Source: an uncultured Alphaproteobacteria bacterium (GTDB lineage: Bacteria > Pseudomonadota > Alphaproteobacteria > Sphingomonadales > Sphingomonadaceae). From it: a stretch of 64,000 bases of DNA. The position numbers were made by a program, and so were the translations under genes. The notes beneath the pieces are model-generated. The model searched no databases. It had not been told where the DNA came from and saw nothing but the letters and a program-made list of their open reading frames with translations. Positions 52,325 to 63,031 of the stretch are shown here, piece after piece. The stretch spans positions 1-64,000 of the forward strand of contig CAIZNH010000037.1 of the NCBI GenBank assembly GCA_903934325.1. The letters are read 5' to 3'. Positions within the stretch are counted from its first letter, which is position 1. Every line of letters begins with the position of its first letter.

Positions 52325-53250
52325 CAGAGCGATCCTCCCGTTGCGGCGGCGACCACCTGCGGCGCGGGGCCGGCGTCATCGGGCAGGCGCATGTAGAGCC
52401 GCGGGGGCGAGCGCATGTCGAAGGCCAGCACCTTGCCGCCAAGCAGGCGGTTCTGGCCATCCAGCCGGGCGAACTTCACCAGCGCGGTCGCCGCCTCGAT
52501 CTCGCCTTCGGGCAGGGCGAGCAGCTGGCCGGTCTTGAAGGTGATGTTCCAGCGGCGGTTGCCAACCCATTCGGCGCTTTCCACCTGGGGGCCAAGCGCA
52601 GGGGCGGAAGCGAGCAGGGCTTCGAGCGCTGGGGCCTGCTTGCCTGCGCCCGGGCCTGCCAGCAGCAGCAGCCCCTTGGCCTTGGCTGCGCTCACCGGCT
52701 CCAGTTCCTCTCCGGTGGCATCGATCAGCATCAGCCGATCAGGCTTTTGCAGCACGGCGTGCGGCGTGCGCTCGACAATGTCGATCGCCAGCGTGTGCGG
52801 CAGCTGGAGCGAGACGCGCGCGTCCTTGACCCACGGCAGGGTCTTCAATTCGGTGCGCAAGGCGGCGACATCGACGTCCGGCATGGCGCGGGTGCGCTGC
52901 GAGAGGACGCGGGCATAGACCAGCCGTTCGTCCATGCGGCTGGTGCCGGTGACGCGCACGTGGCGGACCTCGAAACCCGCGTCGGCGGCGATCTTGGCCA
53001 CCTGCGCCTGCGCCAGCGCAGGAACGCCCGCAAGGCTGGCGATCACCAGCGCGATGCCCACCGTCCCGCCGATAATCACGGCGAGCCAGATGCGGCTCCA
53101 CTGTTCCTCGGTGAAGGGCAGAAGGCCCATCAGCCAGTCGATGAAGCCGCTTGCCGAGCCCTTGGCCTTGCGCGCGGTGACCGCGCGGCTCTGCGCCTTG
53201 GCGGCGCGGCGCACGCCGGTGGAGCCGTTACGCCGGATCTGCTGCGCCAT
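52324..53250 (-). CDS. ftsQ: Cell division protein FtsQ
   Basis: 308 residues: a basic N-terminus, one membrane segment at about 48-72, a POTRA domain (FEVRHVRVTGTSRMDERLVYARV) and the FtsQ beta domain ending with a Pro-rich tail. It bridges early and late divisome proteins. The ATG at 53250 has GGGAGG upstream and overlaps the end of ddl by 23 bases. Confidence 0.95.
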   Translation of the reverse strand: MAQQIRRNGSTGVRRAAKAQSRAVTARKAKGSASGFIDWLMGLLPFTEEQWSRIWLAVIIGGTVGIALVIASLAGVPALAQAQVAKIAADAGFEVRHVRVTGTSRMDERLVYARVLSQRTRAMPDVDVAALRTELKTLPWVKDARVSLQLPHTLAIDIVERTPHAVLQKPDRLMLIDATGEELEPVSAAKAKGLLLLAGPGAGKQAPALEALLASAPALGPQVESAEWVGNRRWNITFKTGQLLALPEGEIEAATALVKFARLDGQNRLLGGKVLAFDMRSPPRLYMRLPDDAGPAPQVVAAATGGSL

Positions 53251-54223
53251 GCGTGCCTCCCTTGGCTGACTTCAATGCGTGAACCCGCAAGGCCTCGGCG
53301 CACAGCATCTCGACCAGATCGCCATAGCTGATGCCGCAATGCGCCGCCTGCTCGGGCACGAGGCTGAGCGGTGTCATGCCCGGCTGGGTGTTGGTTTCGA
53401 GCACGAACAGCCCGTCCTCGCCCGCCTCGTCATCCCAGCGGAAATCGGTGCGGCTGGTGCCGTGGCAGCCCAGCACCTGATGCGCCTTGACCGCATAGGC
53501 CTCGCACAAGGCGGTGATTTCGGGCGGCAGCTTGGCGGGGAAGATGTGCTCGGTCCGCCCGGCGGTGTACTTGTTCTCGTAATCGTAGAAGCCGTTGGCG
53601 ACGACGAGCTCGGTGACGCCGAGCGCGCGCGGGCCATCGGGGCCGTCGAGCACGGCGGCGGTCAATTCGCGGCCCTTGATGAAGGGTTCGGCGAGGAGTT
53701 CGGCAAATTCCTGCCACGGCCCGCGTGCATCCGGCGAAATCGGATTGCCGACGTTGCTGTCGGCGGTGACGATGGCGACGCCGACCGAAGAGCCTTCGTT
53801 CACCGGCTTCAGCACATAGGGACGCGGCAGGGGATCGCGCGCGTAGAGTTCCTCGCGCGTCACGATCCGCCCGCCGGGCATGGGGATGCCGTGGGGCACC
53901 AGCGCCTGCTTGGTCAGCTGCTTGTCGATCGCGATCACGGACGTGGCGAGGCCCGAATGGGTGTAGGCGAGGCCCATCAGATCGAGCATCCCCTGCACCG
54001 TCCCGTCTTCGCCGGGAACGCCGTGGAGTGCGTTGAAGACGACGTCGGGCTTGGCCTCGGCAAGGCGCAGGGCCACATCGCGGCCCATGTCGATCCGCGT
54101 CACGCGGTGGCCGCGCTCCTCCAGCGCATCGGCGACACCCGCGCCGCTCGACAGCGAGACCGGGCGTTCATTCGCCCAGCCGCCCATCAGGACTGCGACA
54201 TGGAGAGGTTTATCGAAGTTCAC
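53228..54223 (-). CDS. ddl: D-alanine-D-alanine ligase
   Basis: 331 residues of the ATP-grasp ligase: HVAVLMGGWANERPVSLSSG at 6-25, NALHGVPGEDGTVQG, KPVNEGSSVGV, NTQPGMTPLSLVPEQA. It joins two D-Ala for the peptidoglycan stem. The start is GTG at 54223, overlapping the murB stop as GTGA, with AGGA 6 bases upstream; an upstream ATG at 54250 is less convincing. Confidence 0.95.
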   Translation of the reverse strand: MNFDKPLHVAVLMGGWANERPVSLSSGAGVADALEERGHRVTRIDMGRDVALRLAEAKPDVVFNALHGVPGEDGTVQGMLDLMGLAYTHSGLATSVIAIDKQLTKQALVPHGIPMPGGRIVTREELYARDPLPRPYVLKPVNEGSSVGVAIVTADSNVGNPISPDARGPWQEFAELLAEPFIKGRELTAAVLDGPDGPRALGVTELVVANGFYDYENKYTAGRTEHIFPAKLPPEITALCEAYAVKAHQVLGCHGTSRTDFRWDDEAGEDGLFVLETNTQPGMTPLSLVPEQAAHCGISYGDLVEMLCAEALRVHALKSAKGGTHGAADPA

Positions 54224-55185
54224 GGCCGTCCTACCCGCTGGATTTCCCATTCGAGGCTCACGCCAGTCGCGGCGTAGACCTTGTCGCGCACCAACTCGCC
54301 CAGCCCTTCGATGTCGGCGCTGGTGGCGGTGCCGGTGTTGATGAGGAAGTTGGTGTGCTTTTCCGAAACCTGCGCGCCGCCCAGCGTCAGGCCGCGGCAA
54401 CCAGCCTGATCGACCAGCTGCCATGCCTTGTGGCCTTCCGGGTTCTTGAAGGTGGAGCCGCCCGTCTTGGTGCGCAGCGGCTGGCTGGCCTCGCGCGCGG
54501 CGGCGATGCGGTCCATCTCCGCGCCGATGGCGGCAGGCTCGCCGGGCCGTCCGCGAAACCGCGCCGAAACGACAATCGCCCCGTCAGGCAAGGCCGAGTG
54601 GCGATAGGAATATTCAAGCTCGGCCGCGTTTAGCGTGATGAAGCTGCCATCGTGCAGGATCACCGCGCAGTCCAACAGCACATCGGCCACCTCGCGTCCG
54701 TAGGCCCCGCCGTTCATGCGCACAAAGCCGCCGACCGTGCCGGGGATGCCGCGCAGGAATTCCAATCCCGCAATCCCGAGATCGCGCGCGGTCGATGCGA
54801 CCAGAATACCGCTCGCCCCACCGCCGCAGGTCAGTTCCATCTCTCCGGTGTGCTTGACCCCCGCAAAGGCCTTGCCGAGCCGCACCACCACGCCCGGAAC
54901 CCCGCCATCGCGCACGATCATGTTCGAGCCGAGCCCCAGCGCCATCACCGGAATCTCGCCGCCGAGCCGTTCGAGGAAGGTCTTGAGATCGTCCATGTCA
55001 GCCGGTTCGAACAGCCAGTCGGCCGGGCCGCCGGTCTTGAACCACGTATAGGGCGCAAGCGGGGCCTTGCAGGTCAGCTTGCCGCGAATGCCTTCGAGCG
55101 GCACGGGCGAGGACACCGCCCCTTCGACCGCGCAGGTCGGGGCCGAGCCGTCATCGTAATCGAAGGTGTCGCCGGGCTGGTTCAT
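54220..55185 (-). CDS. murB: UDP-N-acetylenolpyruvoylglucosamine reductase
   Basis: 321 residues: the FAD-binding part has [10 protein letters not shown] and [21 protein letters not shown]; catalytic region [31 protein letters not shown]; and [21 protein letters not shown]. It reduces the enolpyruvyl group to make UDP-MurNAc. The ATG overlaps the murC stop by 4 bases. Confidence 0.96.
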   Translation of the reverse strand: MNQPGDTFDYDDGSAPTCAVEGAVSSPVPLEGIRGKLTCKAPLAPYTWFKTGGPADWLFEPADMDDLKTFLERLGGEIPVMALGLGSNMIVRDGGVPGVVVRLGKAFAGVKHTGEMELTCGGGASGILVASTARDLGIAGLEFLRGIPGTVGGFVRMNGGAYGREVADVLLDCAVILHDGSFITLNAAELEYSYRHSALPDGAIVVSARFRGRPGEPAAIGAEMDRIAAAREASQPLRTKTGGSTFKNPEGHKAWQLVDQAGCRGLTLGGAQVSEKHTNFLINTGTATSADIEGLGELVRDKVYAATGVSLEWEIQRVGRP

Positions 55186-56615
55186 GCCGCGCCCCGCTGA
55201 TCGGCGATGGCCGTGGCGAGGCCCGCGGCCCAGCGCGTGATATCGCCTGCGCCAAGGCACACGACGATATCGCCCGCAGCAATCTCGTCTGCCAGCGTCG
55301 CGGCGAGCGCATCGGCACCGGCAATCTCGCGCGCGGCACGATGCCCGCGCGCCTTCATGCCCGCGACCAGCGCGGCGTGGTCGACGCCGGGAATCGGCTC
55401 CTCGCCCGCCGCATAGACCGGCGCGACATAGGCGATGTCGGCATCGTCGAAGCAGGACTGGAAGTCGTCCATCAGATCGCCGAGGCGCGAATAGCGGTGC
55501 GGCTGGGCGACCGCGATCACACGCCCTCCGGAGCCCGCCACAGCCTCGCGCGCGGCGGCGAGCACAGCGCGGATTTCGACCGGGTGGTGGGCGTAATCGT
55601 CAATCACCGTGGCCTTGCCGCCGGGCAGATCGACCGTGCCGACCCGGGTGAAGCGCCGCCGCACCCCTCCGAAACGGGCAAAGCCGGTGCGGATCACATC
55701 GTCCGAACAGCCCATCTCGATCGCCACGGCAATTGCGGCAAGAGCGTTCTGGACATTGTGGCGGCCCGGCATGGGCAGGTGCACACCCTCGATCCGGCGA
55801 TCCTCCAGCCCGCGCTGGCGCACGATCACATCGAAGGTGTTGCCCCCGTCTTCGCTGCGGATGTTGACCCCGCAGATATCGGCCTGAAGCGAGAAGCCGT
55901 AGGTGACGACCTTGCGATCGCGCACCTGCCCGATCACCGCCTGCACCACCGGATGATCGACGCACAGCACCGCCGCGCCGTAGAAGGGCACGTTGTGGAT
56001 GAACTCCACAAAGGCGCGCTTCACGCCGTCGAAATCGCCGTAGTGATCCAGGTGCTCGGGATCGATATTGGTGACGACCGCGATGGTGCCGTCCAAGCGC
56101 AGGAAGCTGCCGTCGCTCTCGTCGGCCTCCACCACCATCCAGTCGCTGTCGCCAAGGCGCGCGTTGGAGCCATATTGCTCGATGATCCCGCCATTGATCA
56201 CCGTCGGGTCGATCCCGCCCGCATCGAGCAGGGTGGCGATCATGGAGGTGGTGGTGGTCTTGCCGTGGGTGCCTGCCACCGCGACGGTGGATTTGAGGCG
56301 CATCAGCTCTGCCAGCATTTCCGCCCGGCGCACCACGGGGACGCGGGCTTCCAAGGCTGAGGCGACTTCGGGGTTGGAGCGGCGCACGGCCGTCGAGGTG
56401 ACGACCACCGCCACGCCTTCGACGTTCTCGGCGCGGTGCCCGACATGGACCGTGATGCCGCGCGCGCGCAGTCGCTCGACACTCGGCCCCTCGGCAATGT
56501 CCGAGCCCTGCACCTTGTAGCCGAGATTGTGCATCACCTCGGCAATGCCGGACATGCCGATCCCGCCGATGCCGACGAAATGGATCGTGCCGATATCAGT
56601 GCCAACGCCCTTCAT
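55182..56615 (-). CDS. murC: UDP-N-acetylmuramate-L-alanine ligase
   Basis: 477 residues: [15 protein letters not shown] at 11-25, [13 protein letters not shown] (ATP loop), [14 protein letters not shown], and [14 protein letters not shown]. It adds L-Ala to UDP-MurNAc. Overlaps murG at its start and murB at its end. Confidence 0.97.
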   Translation of the reverse strand: MKGVGTDIGTIHFVGIGGIGMSGIAEVMHNLGYKVQGSDIAEGPSVERLRARGITVHVGHRAENVEGVAVVVTSTAVRRSNPEVASALEARVPVVRRAEMLAELMRLKSTVAVAGTHGKTTTTSMIATLLDAGGIDPTVINGGIIEQYGSNARLGDSDWMVVEADESDGSFLRLDGTIAVVTNIDPEHLDHYGDFDGVKRAFVEFIHNVPFYGAAVLCVDHPVVQAVIGQVRDRKVVTYGFSLQADICGVNIRSEDGGNTFDVIVRQRGLEDRRIEGVHLPMPGRHNVQNALAAIAVAIEMGCSDDVIRTGFARFGGVRRRFTRVGTVDLPGGKATVIDDYAHHPVEIRAVLAAAREAVAGSGGRVIAVAQPHRYSRLGDLMDDFQSCFDDADIAYVAPVYAAGEEPIPGVDHAALVAGMKARGHRAAREIAGADALAATLADEIAAGDIVVCLGAGDITRWAAGLATAIADQRGAA

Positions 56616-57835
56616 GCGTCTGCCCTATCCTTGGCGGCCTCGCGCGAGGCGGCTTGCGGGCGTGCGGCTGCCTGCGCCGCGCGCGGAGCGGCCTCGCCGA
56701 CGCGGATCACGTCCATCAGATCGATCCCGCTCATGCCTTCCACCAGATCCGCCAGCGCCTTGGCTGCATCGGGGCGGCCGCAATTGAAGGCGCAATGCGC
56801 GGCATTGGCGAGGCTGGAGGGGTTCATCGCCATGGCCTGTATCTGCTTGGCGAGTTCCTTGGGCTGGAACGCCTCCTGCCGGATCATCCGCGCCCCGCCC
56901 GCCTTCACCATCTCGCGGGTGTTGACCGCCTGATGATCGTCGGTCGCAATCGGCAGCGGCACAAGGATCGCGGGGCGGCCCACCGCGGTCAGCTCGGCAA
57001 TGGTCGATGCGCCCGCGCGGCCGATGAACAGGTGCGCGTCGGCCAGCCGCTCGTGCATGTCCTCGAAATAGGTGCCGAGTTCGGCGGGAATGTCGTGATT
57101 GGCATAGCGCGCGCGCACCGCCTCAAGATCTTCCGGGCGGCACTGCTGGGTCACCTGCAAGCGCTGGCGCAGCGCGGGCGGCAGCATGGCAAGGCCATCG
57201 GGCACCACTTCGGACAGCACCCGCGCGCCCTGCGAACCGCCAGTGACGAGAATGCGCAGCAGGCTCTCTTCGGTGAAGGCGGGGAAATCCTGTTCGCGCA
57301 GGGCCAGCACCTCGGCGCGCACCGGATTGCCGGTGAGATGCACCTTGCCGGCATATTGCGGCTTCAGCCGGTCGACCTTGTCATAGGAGGTCGCAATCGC
57401 ATCGACCCGGCCCGCCAGCAGGCGGTTGACCCGGCCCAGCACCGCGTTCTGTTCATGGATCACGCTCGGCAGCTTGGCCGAAACGGCTGCGAGCAGCGCG
57501 GGCAGCGCCGGATAGCCGCCGAAGCCGACAATCGCGCTGGGTTCAAACGCCTCGAACAGGCGCAGCGCCATGCGCCGCCCTTCCAGCACGGCACGGATGC
57601 CTGCGGGCCAGCCCAGCGGGTTCTTGCCGAACCGGCCTGCGGGCAGGACATGCGCGGTGAGGAAATCGGGCTTGCCGGGGATCGATGCCCCGCGCTCGTC
57701 GGTGATGAGGGCCACGTGATGCCCGCGCGCGTGCAGCTCTGCCGCCAGCGCAAAGGCCGGGATCAGATGGCCGCCGGTGCCGCCTGCGGCCAGCACGTAA
57801 TGGCGGGTGGCGCCTTTCGGAGTCTCGCTTGTCAT
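56612..57835 (-). CDS. murG: Undecaprenyldiphospho-muramoylpentapeptide GlcNAc transferase
   Basis: 407 residues, a GT-B glycosyltransferase: [16 protein letters not shown] at 17-32, [31 protein letters not shown], and ITAGR-region [21 protein letters not shown]. It converts lipid I to lipid II at the membrane. The C-terminal ~50 residues form a low-complexity Ala/Arg-rich extension ([20 protein letters not shown]). ATG 57835 overlaps the ftsW stop. Confidence 0.96.
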   Translation of the reverse strand: MTSETPKGATRHYVLAAGGTGGHLIPAFALAAELHARGHHVALITDERGASIPGKPDFLTAHVLPAGRFGKNPLGWPAGIRAVLEGRRMALRLFEAFEPSAIVGFGGYPALPALLAAVSAKLPSVIHEQNAVLGRVNRLLAGRVDAIATSYDKVDRLKPQYAGKVHLTGNPVRAEVLALREQDFPAFTEESLLRILVTGGSQGARVLSEVVPDGLAMLPPALRQRLQVTQQCRPEDLEAVRARYANHDIPAELGTYFEDMHERLADAHLFIGRAGASTIAELTAVGRPAILVPLPIATDDHQAVNTREMVKAGGARMIRQEAFQPKELAKQIQAMAMNPSSLANAAHCAFNCGRPDAAKALADLVEGMSGIDLMDVIRVGEAAPRAAQAAARPQAASREAAKDRADA

Positions 57836-59073
57836 GCGGGCGAATCCTTGCGTTCGATCAGCTCGCGCAGGCCCCCGCTCTCGTTGACGAGGAAGGGATT
57901 GCGCCGGGTGATCGCGAGCAATAGCCCAAGCGTGAAGCACACCGCCAGTGTCGATGAACCGCCATAGGAAATCAGCGGCAGCGTCATCCCCTTGGACGGG
58001 AACAGCTTCAGGTTGACGAGGATGTTGATGAAGGCCTGCCCGCCGAACTGGGTGATGAGGCCGACGCCTGCCAGCAGCGCGAAGAGATTGTCCTCGCCCG
58101 TCATGCGATACAGCGCCCGGACCACCAGAGCGGCATAGAGCGCGACGATCATCCCGCAGATCAGCAGCCCGAATTCCTCGCCGATCACCGAGAAGATGTA
58201 GTCGGTATGGGCCTCGGGCAGGTTCATCTTGCGCACGCCCAGCCACAGCCCGCTGCCGGTCCATCCGCCGGCAAGCAGCGTGCGCTGCGCCAGATCGACC
58301 TGATCGAAGGCCGTGCCGCCGCCAAGAAAGCTGTCGATGCGGTGGCGGGCATTGTCGTAGAACACATAGGCAAGGCTGAGCGCGGCCGCGCCCCCGCCGA
58401 TCAGCATCGCGATGCGCTGCCAGGCCACGCCCGCCAGCACCACCATCACCAGCCAGATCCCGCCGAACAGGATCGCATCGCCCAGATTGGGCTGCGCCAT
58501 CAGCAGCGCGGCGATCAGGCCCATCAATCCGGTGACAAAGGCAATCACCGGCATCGAGGCATCGCGCAGCTTCCAGCTCAGCACCCAGGCGCAGATGATC
58601 GCAAAGCCGGGCTTCAGGAATTCCGACGGCTGCAAGCTCATACCGACATTGATCCAGCGCCGCGCGCCGTTCTTCTCCTCGCCGATGACCGGCACCACGA
58701 ACAAGAGCGCCAGCATGATCGCGCCCACCACGATCCCCAGCTGGCGCGCCTTGTCGCGGCTGAGGAAGCTGAGGCCGATCATCAGCGACAGGCCCATCAG
58801 CTGGAAGACGATGTGGCGCTTGAAGAACATGAATTCATCGAGCGTGACCTTGGCGGTCGAAAGCTGGTCGGCGCTGGCGGGCGAGGCGGCGGCCACCGCC
58901 AGCACGCCGATCGCCATCAGCAACACGATCAGGCCGAGCAGCACCTTGTCGATCTCGCGCCACCAGATGCGCAGATTGTCGCGCCAGCGGCGCTGCACCG
59001 AGGCGGGCGGGAGATAGGCACCCGGGCCCGCCGGGGCCGCGGTGCTGCGTGACGGGGTCCAGGCCGTGCTCAT
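57832..59073 (-). CDS. ftsW: Septal peptidoglycan glycosyltransferase FtsW
   Basis: 413 residues with ten hydrophobic segments and the SEDS pattern: LQPSEFLKPGFAI, EAHTDYIFSVIGEEFG, FINILVNLKLFPSKGMTLPLISYGGSS. It polymerises lipid II at the septum with its PBP partner. Start ATGA overlaps the murD stop. Confidence 0.96.
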   Translation of the reverse strand: MSTAWTPSRSTAAPAGPGAYLPPASVQRRWRDNLRIWWREIDKVLLGLIVLLMAIGVLAVAAASPASADQLSTAKVTLDEFMFFKRHIVFQLMGLSLMIGLSFLSRDKARQLGIVVGAIMLALLFVVPVIGEEKNGARRWINVGMSLQPSEFLKPGFAIICAWVLSWKLRDASMPVIAFVTGLMGLIAALLMAQPNLGDAILFGGIWLVMVVLAGVAWQRIAMLIGGGAAALSLAYVFYDNARHRIDSFLGGGTAFDQVDLAQRTLLAGGWTGSGLWLGVRKMNLPEAHTDYIFSVIGEEFGLLICGMIVALYAALVVRALYRMTGEDNLFALLAGVGLITQFGGQAFINILVNLKLFPSKGMTLPLISYGGSSTLAVCFTLGLLLAITRRNPFLVNESGGLRELIERKDSPA

Positions 59074-60434
59074 GCGCCGGCGCCCCCGCTATCGCCTGCA
59101 TCGCCGCAGCCGGTGATCGCCACCACCATCTGGCGGAAGTGGTGCCCGCGCTTCTCGTAATCGCGGAACTGGTCATAGGAGGCGCAAGCGGGCGAGAGCA
59201 GCACCACCTCACCCGGACGTGCGGCTTCGGAGGCGCGGCGCACCGCCTCGCTGATCAGTTCGCAGCGCTCCACTTGCACCAGCCCGTCGAGATGTTCGGC
59301 AAACATCGGCCCGGCCTCGCCGATGGTATAGGCCGCCGCGACATTGCCGATATGGGCCGCGCAGGCGCCCAGCCCCTCTTCCTTGGGCAGCCCGCCGACG
59401 ATCCAGTGGATCCGGGGCGCTCCGCCATTGATTGCCGGATCGGGCGGGAAAGCGGCCAGCGCAGGGGCGGCAGAGGCGGTGTTGGTCGCCTTACTATCGT
59501 TGATGTAGATCACCCCGCCCGCATCGCACACCGGCTCCATCCGGTGCGGCAGGCCGGGATAGGTCGCAAGGCCGTGGGCGATCTGCGCCTCGCTGAGGCC
59601 CAGTTGGCGGCAGATTTCGGCGGCGACCGCGGCGTTCTGGGCATTGTGCGGCCCGGCGAGCGAGGGCGCGCGGCCCTCGGCAAGACCGGCTGCGGCAAGA
59701 TCGCCGGTCTTCACCCGCACCAGTGGCTTGCCCGCCGCCTCCAGCCGCGCCGCAATCGCTTGCGTAGGCTCGTCCTCGTCGCACACCAGCGCCGTGCCGT
59801 GCGCCTGCATGGCGAACAGGCGCTCCTTCGCGGCGGCATAGGCCGCGAAATCGGCATAGCGATCGAGATGATCGGGGGTGATGTTGGTGAGCGCGGCCAC
59901 GTCGCAATCGAGCGTGAAGGTGAGATCGATCTGGAAGCTCGACAACTCCAGCACATAGACCCCGCCTTCAGACAGCGGCTCCTGCGCGAGGATCGGATCG
60001 CCGATATTGCCGCCCATCACGCTCGGCACGCCTGCCGATTGCAGGATGTGGTGGGTGAGCGCGGTGGTGGTCGATTTGCCGTTGGTGCCGGTGATGCCCA
60101 CCACCTTGTGCGGCGGCAGCGCGGCGCGGGCCTGCGCGAACAGCTCGATATCGCCGATCACCGGCAGGCCATATTGCCAGGTATGCGGCCCGATGGGGTG
60201 GTTGTTGAGCGGCACGCCGGGCGAGACCACAACGCCCGCAAAACCGGTCAGATCAAGCTCCAGCGGGTCAATCAGCCGGCAGCGCCCCTCGAAGGGTTCG
60301 CGTGCGATATCCTGCCGGTCCCACCCGATCACCTCCGCCCCGCTCGCCAGCAGCGCCTCGGCTGCGGCTGCGCCCGAACGGGCGAGCCCCAGCACCGAAA
60401 AGCGCTTGGACTTGAAGGCGGGCGAGGTGATCAT
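59070..60434 (-). CDS. murD: UDP-N-acetylmuramoyl-L-alanine-D-glutamate ligase
   Basis: 454 residues: LGLARSGAAAAEALL at 15-29, GITGTNGKSTTTAL (ATP loop), LELSSFQID, NITPDHLDRY, NDSKATNT. It adds D-Glu to UDP-MurNAc-L-Ala. It starts 11 bases after mraY. Confidence 0.96.
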   Translation of the reverse strand: MITSPAFKSKRFSVLGLARSGAAAAEALLASGAEVIGWDRQDIAREPFEGRCRLIDPLELDLTGFAGVVVSPGVPLNNHPIGPHTWQYGLPVIGDIELFAQARAALPPHKVVGITGTNGKSTTTALTHHILQSAGVPSVMGGNIGDPILAQEPLSEGGVYVLELSSFQIDLTFTLDCDVAALTNITPDHLDRYADFAAYAAAKERLFAMQAHGTALVCDEDEPTQAIAARLEAAGKPLVRVKTGDLAAAGLAEGRAPSLAGPHNAQNAAVAAEICRQLGLSEAQIAHGLATYPGLPHRMEPVCDAGGVIYINDSKATNTASAAPALAAFPPDPAINGGAPRIHWIVGGLPKEEGLGACAAHIGNVAAAYTIGEAGPMFAEHLDGLVQVERCELISEAVRRASEAARPGEVVLLSPACASYDQFRDYEKRGHHFRQMVVAITGCGDAGDSGGAGA

Positions 60435-60445
60435 CCGCGCGCGGC

Positions 60446-61516
60446 CTACCTGAGCTTCAGCGTGGAAAGACCGATCAGCGCCAGCACGATCGCGATGATC
60501 CAGAAGCGGATCACGACCTTGCTCTCGCTCCAGCCCAGCTGTTCGAAATGGTGGTGGATCGGCGCCATGCGGAACACCCGCTTGCCGGTGCGCTTGAACC
60601 AGAACACCTGCACGATCACGCTGACCGCTTCGAGCACGAACAGCCCGCCGACAATCGCCAGCACCACCTCGTGATGCGAAGCGACCGCAATCGCGCCCAG
60701 CGCTCCGCCAAGGGCAAGGCTGCCGGTGTCACCCATGAACACCGCAGCCGGCGGCGCGTTGAACCACAGGAAGGCAAGCCCTGCGCCCATGATCGCTCCG
60801 CAGAAGATCGCCAGTTCGCCCGCGCCCGGCACATGGGGGATGCCGAGATAGGCGCTGAAATCCGCGCGGCCCGCCAGATAGCAGATGATCGCGAAGGTGC
60901 CGCTGGCGATGATCACCGGCATGATCGCCAGCCCGTCCAGCCCGTCGGTGAGGTTCACCGCATTGCCCGCGCCCACAATGACGAAGGCGGCAAACACGTA
61001 ATAGGCCGGCCCCAGCGGGATGCTGACACCCGAGAGGAAGGGCAGGTAGAGATTGGTGTTGATCTGGCTGACGATCAGCCATGCCGCCACGCCAGCCACC
61101 ACGAATTCCGCCGCCAGCCGCACCCGTCCGGGAACGCCCGCATGGCTGTTCTTGGCGACCTTGTCGTAATCGTCGAGGAAACCGATGATGCCAAAGCCGA
61201 TCGTCACGGCAAGGCAGGCCCAGACGAAGGGGTTGGCAAGGTTCATCCACAAGAGCAGCGACAGCGTCAGCGCGGTCAGGATCATCAACCCGCCCATCGT
61301 CGGCGTGCCGCGCTTGGCGAGGTGCGACTGCGGCCCGTCCTCGCGGATCGGCTGGCCCTTGCCCTGCCGCACGCGCAGAAGATTGATGAAACGCGGACCG
61401 ATGACGAGGCCGATCAGCAGCGCGGTCATCAGCGTCGCACCCGCGCGAAAGCTCTGGTAGCGCACCAGATTGAAGATGCCTTCGAAGCCCAGCCATTCGG
61501 CAAGCAGATAGAGCAT
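60446..61516 (-). CDS. mraY: Phospho-N-acetylmuramoyl-pentapeptide transferase
   Basis: 356 residues with about ten membrane segments: [19 protein letters not shown] (metal-binding Asp pair), [25 protein letters not shown], and the C-terminal [12 protein letters not shown]. It makes lipid I. It starts 33 bases after murF. Confidence 0.97.
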   Translation of the reverse strand: MLYLLAEWLGFEGIFNLVRYQSFRAGATLMTALLIGLVIGPRFINLLRVRQGKGQPIREDGPQSHLAKRGTPTMGGLMILTALTLSLLLWMNLANPFVWACLAVTIGFGIIGFLDDYDKVAKNSHAGVPGRVRLAAEFVVAGVAAWLIVSQINTNLYLPFLSGVSIPLGPAYYVFAAFVIVGAGNAVNLTDGLDGLAIMPVIIASGTFAIICYLAGRADFSAYLGIPHVPGAGELAIFCGAIMGAGLAFLWFNAPPAAVFMGDTGSLALGGALGAIAVASHHEVVLAIVGGLFVLEAVSVIVQVFWFKRTGKRVFRMAPIHHHFEQLGWSESKVVIRFWIIAIVLALIGLSTLKLR

Positions 61517-61549
61517 TCAGCTATTCCTCGGTGCCCGGTAGCTTGGGCG

Positions 61550-63031
61550 TCAGCCTCCCGCGCGGGCCTTATCGGTAAAATGTGACACCAGCCTGCCCAG
61601 ACCCACCGAATTGGAGCCCTTGACCAGCACCGCGTCCCCGGGAGCAAGACCATATTGTCCCAGTGCCGCGATGGCTTCGGCAGGTGATCCGCAATGGGCG
61701 AAGGTGATGGCCTTGCCAAGCGCAGCGCCGGACAGTTTCCCCAGTTCCTCCGCGAGGGCGCGCATCTCCTCGCCCACGAGGATCGCATGGGTGACGCCCG
61801 CCTCGCCCAGCGGCTCGGCCAGCTGGCGGTGGAAGGCATCGGCAAAGTCGCCCAGTTCCTTCATGCTGCCCAGCACCGCAAGACGGCGGGTGGCAGGCGT
61901 GGCGGCAAGTGCCTTCAGCGTTGCGCGCATCGAAGCGGGGTTGGCGTTGTAGCTTTCATCGATCAGCAGCGCGGTGCCGCCGTCCAGCGCAATCTCGTGA
62001 CGCGCGCCGCGCCCTTTGAGGCCGCCCATTTCCGCCAGAGCAAGGCCCGCCGCGCCCAGATCGCCGCCCGCCGCGCGCACGGCGGCCATGACGCCAAGCG
62101 AATTGACGATCCAGTGCTCGCCGGGTTCGGCCACGGTGTAGCAGATGCGCCGGTCGCCGAGGTCCGCCGTCACCAGCGCCCCGCCGCCCGCTGCCGGAAT
62201 GGCATCGAGCAGGCGCACATCGGCGCTCTTGCTGCGCCCGAAGGTGATGATGGTCGCGCCGCAATTACGGGCATGGGCGATCAGGCGCTCGGCCCATTCG
62301 CTGTCCGCCGGAATGATTGCGGTGCCACCTTCCACGAGGCCGGTGAAGATTTCCGCCTTCTCGTCCGCGATCGCCTCAAGGCTGCCGAGGTTCTCGATAT
62401 GGGCCGGGGCAATCGTGGTGATCAGCGCGACGTGCGGGCGCACGCGGGCCGAGAGCGGTGCGATTTCGTGGCGGTGGTTCATCCCCATCTCGAACACGCC
62501 GAACTTCGCGCGGGCTGGCAGCCGCGCAAGGCTGAGCGGCACGCCGACATGGTTGTTATAGGAGCGCACCGAGCGATGCGCCGCGCCCCGGCTGGCGCGA
62601 TCGAGGCAGGTGAAGATCGCTTCCTTCATGCCCGTCTTGCCGACCGATCCGGTGATGCCGATGCGCACTGCTTGTGAGCGCTCACGTGCAAATTCCGCCA
62701 GCGCATGGAGCGCCGCCGTGGTGTCTTCCACCAGCACATGCGGATAATCGACGGGGCGATCAACAATCGCTGCGACCGCGCCTTTTTCAAAGGCTTGGGG
62801 CAGAAACTTGTGACCATCCATCGCCTCGCCCTTGAGCGCGACGAAGATGTCGCCCGACTTCACATCGCGCGAGTCCATTTCCACGCCCGAGGCCTGGAAA
62901 TCATGGCTGGCGATGCCTCCGCAAGCCTCGGCAATTTCGCCTGCGGTCCACAGGGCGAGCGGCAGCGTGTCGGCAGGCGTGACCGGCCAGACGCGCAAGG
63001 CGGGGTGCATCACAGGGCTGGCGAGGTTCAT
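61550..63031 (-). CDS. murF: UDP-N-acetylmuramoyl-tripeptide D-alanyl-D-alanine ligase
   Basis: 493 residues: the ATP loop GITGSVGKTGMKE, YNNHVGVPLSLARL, GMNHRHEIAPLSARVRP, DESYNANPASMRATLK and VLGSMKELG. It adds D-Ala-D-Ala, the product of Ddl. ATG 63031 overlaps the murE stop (ATGA); a longer start at 63058 lies within murE. Confidence 0.96.
   Translation of the reverse strand: MNLASPVMHPALRVWPVTPADTLPLALWTAGEIAEACGGIASHDFQASGVEMDSRDVKSGDIFVALKGEAMDGHKFLPQAFEKGAVAAIVDRPVDYPHVLVEDTTAALHALAEFARERSQAVRIGITGSVGKTGMKEAIFTCLDRASRGAAHRSVRSYNNHVGVPLSLARLPARAKFGVFEMGMNHRHEIAPLSARVRPHVALITTIAPAHIENLGSLEAIADEKAEIFTGLVEGGTAIIPADSEWAERLIAHARNCGATIITFGRSKSADVRLLDAIPAAGGGALVTADLGDRRICYTVAEPGEHWIVNSLGVMAAVRAAGGDLGAAGLALAEMGGLKGRGARHEIALDGGTALLIDESYNANPASMRATLKALAATPATRRLAVLGSMKELGDFADAFHRQLAEPLGEAGVTHAILVGEEMRALAEELGKLSGAALGKAITFAHCGSPAEAIAALGQYGLAPGDAVLVKGSNSVGLGRLVSHFTDKARAGG

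Noticed and set aside
49057..52396. Plus-strand frames of 621 and 483 codons opposite ftsZ and ftsA
   Set aside because: Antisense shadows of two certain division genes.
59049..60674. 541-codon plus-strand frame opposite murD
   Set aside because: Shadow frame; murD on the minus strand has all family motifs.
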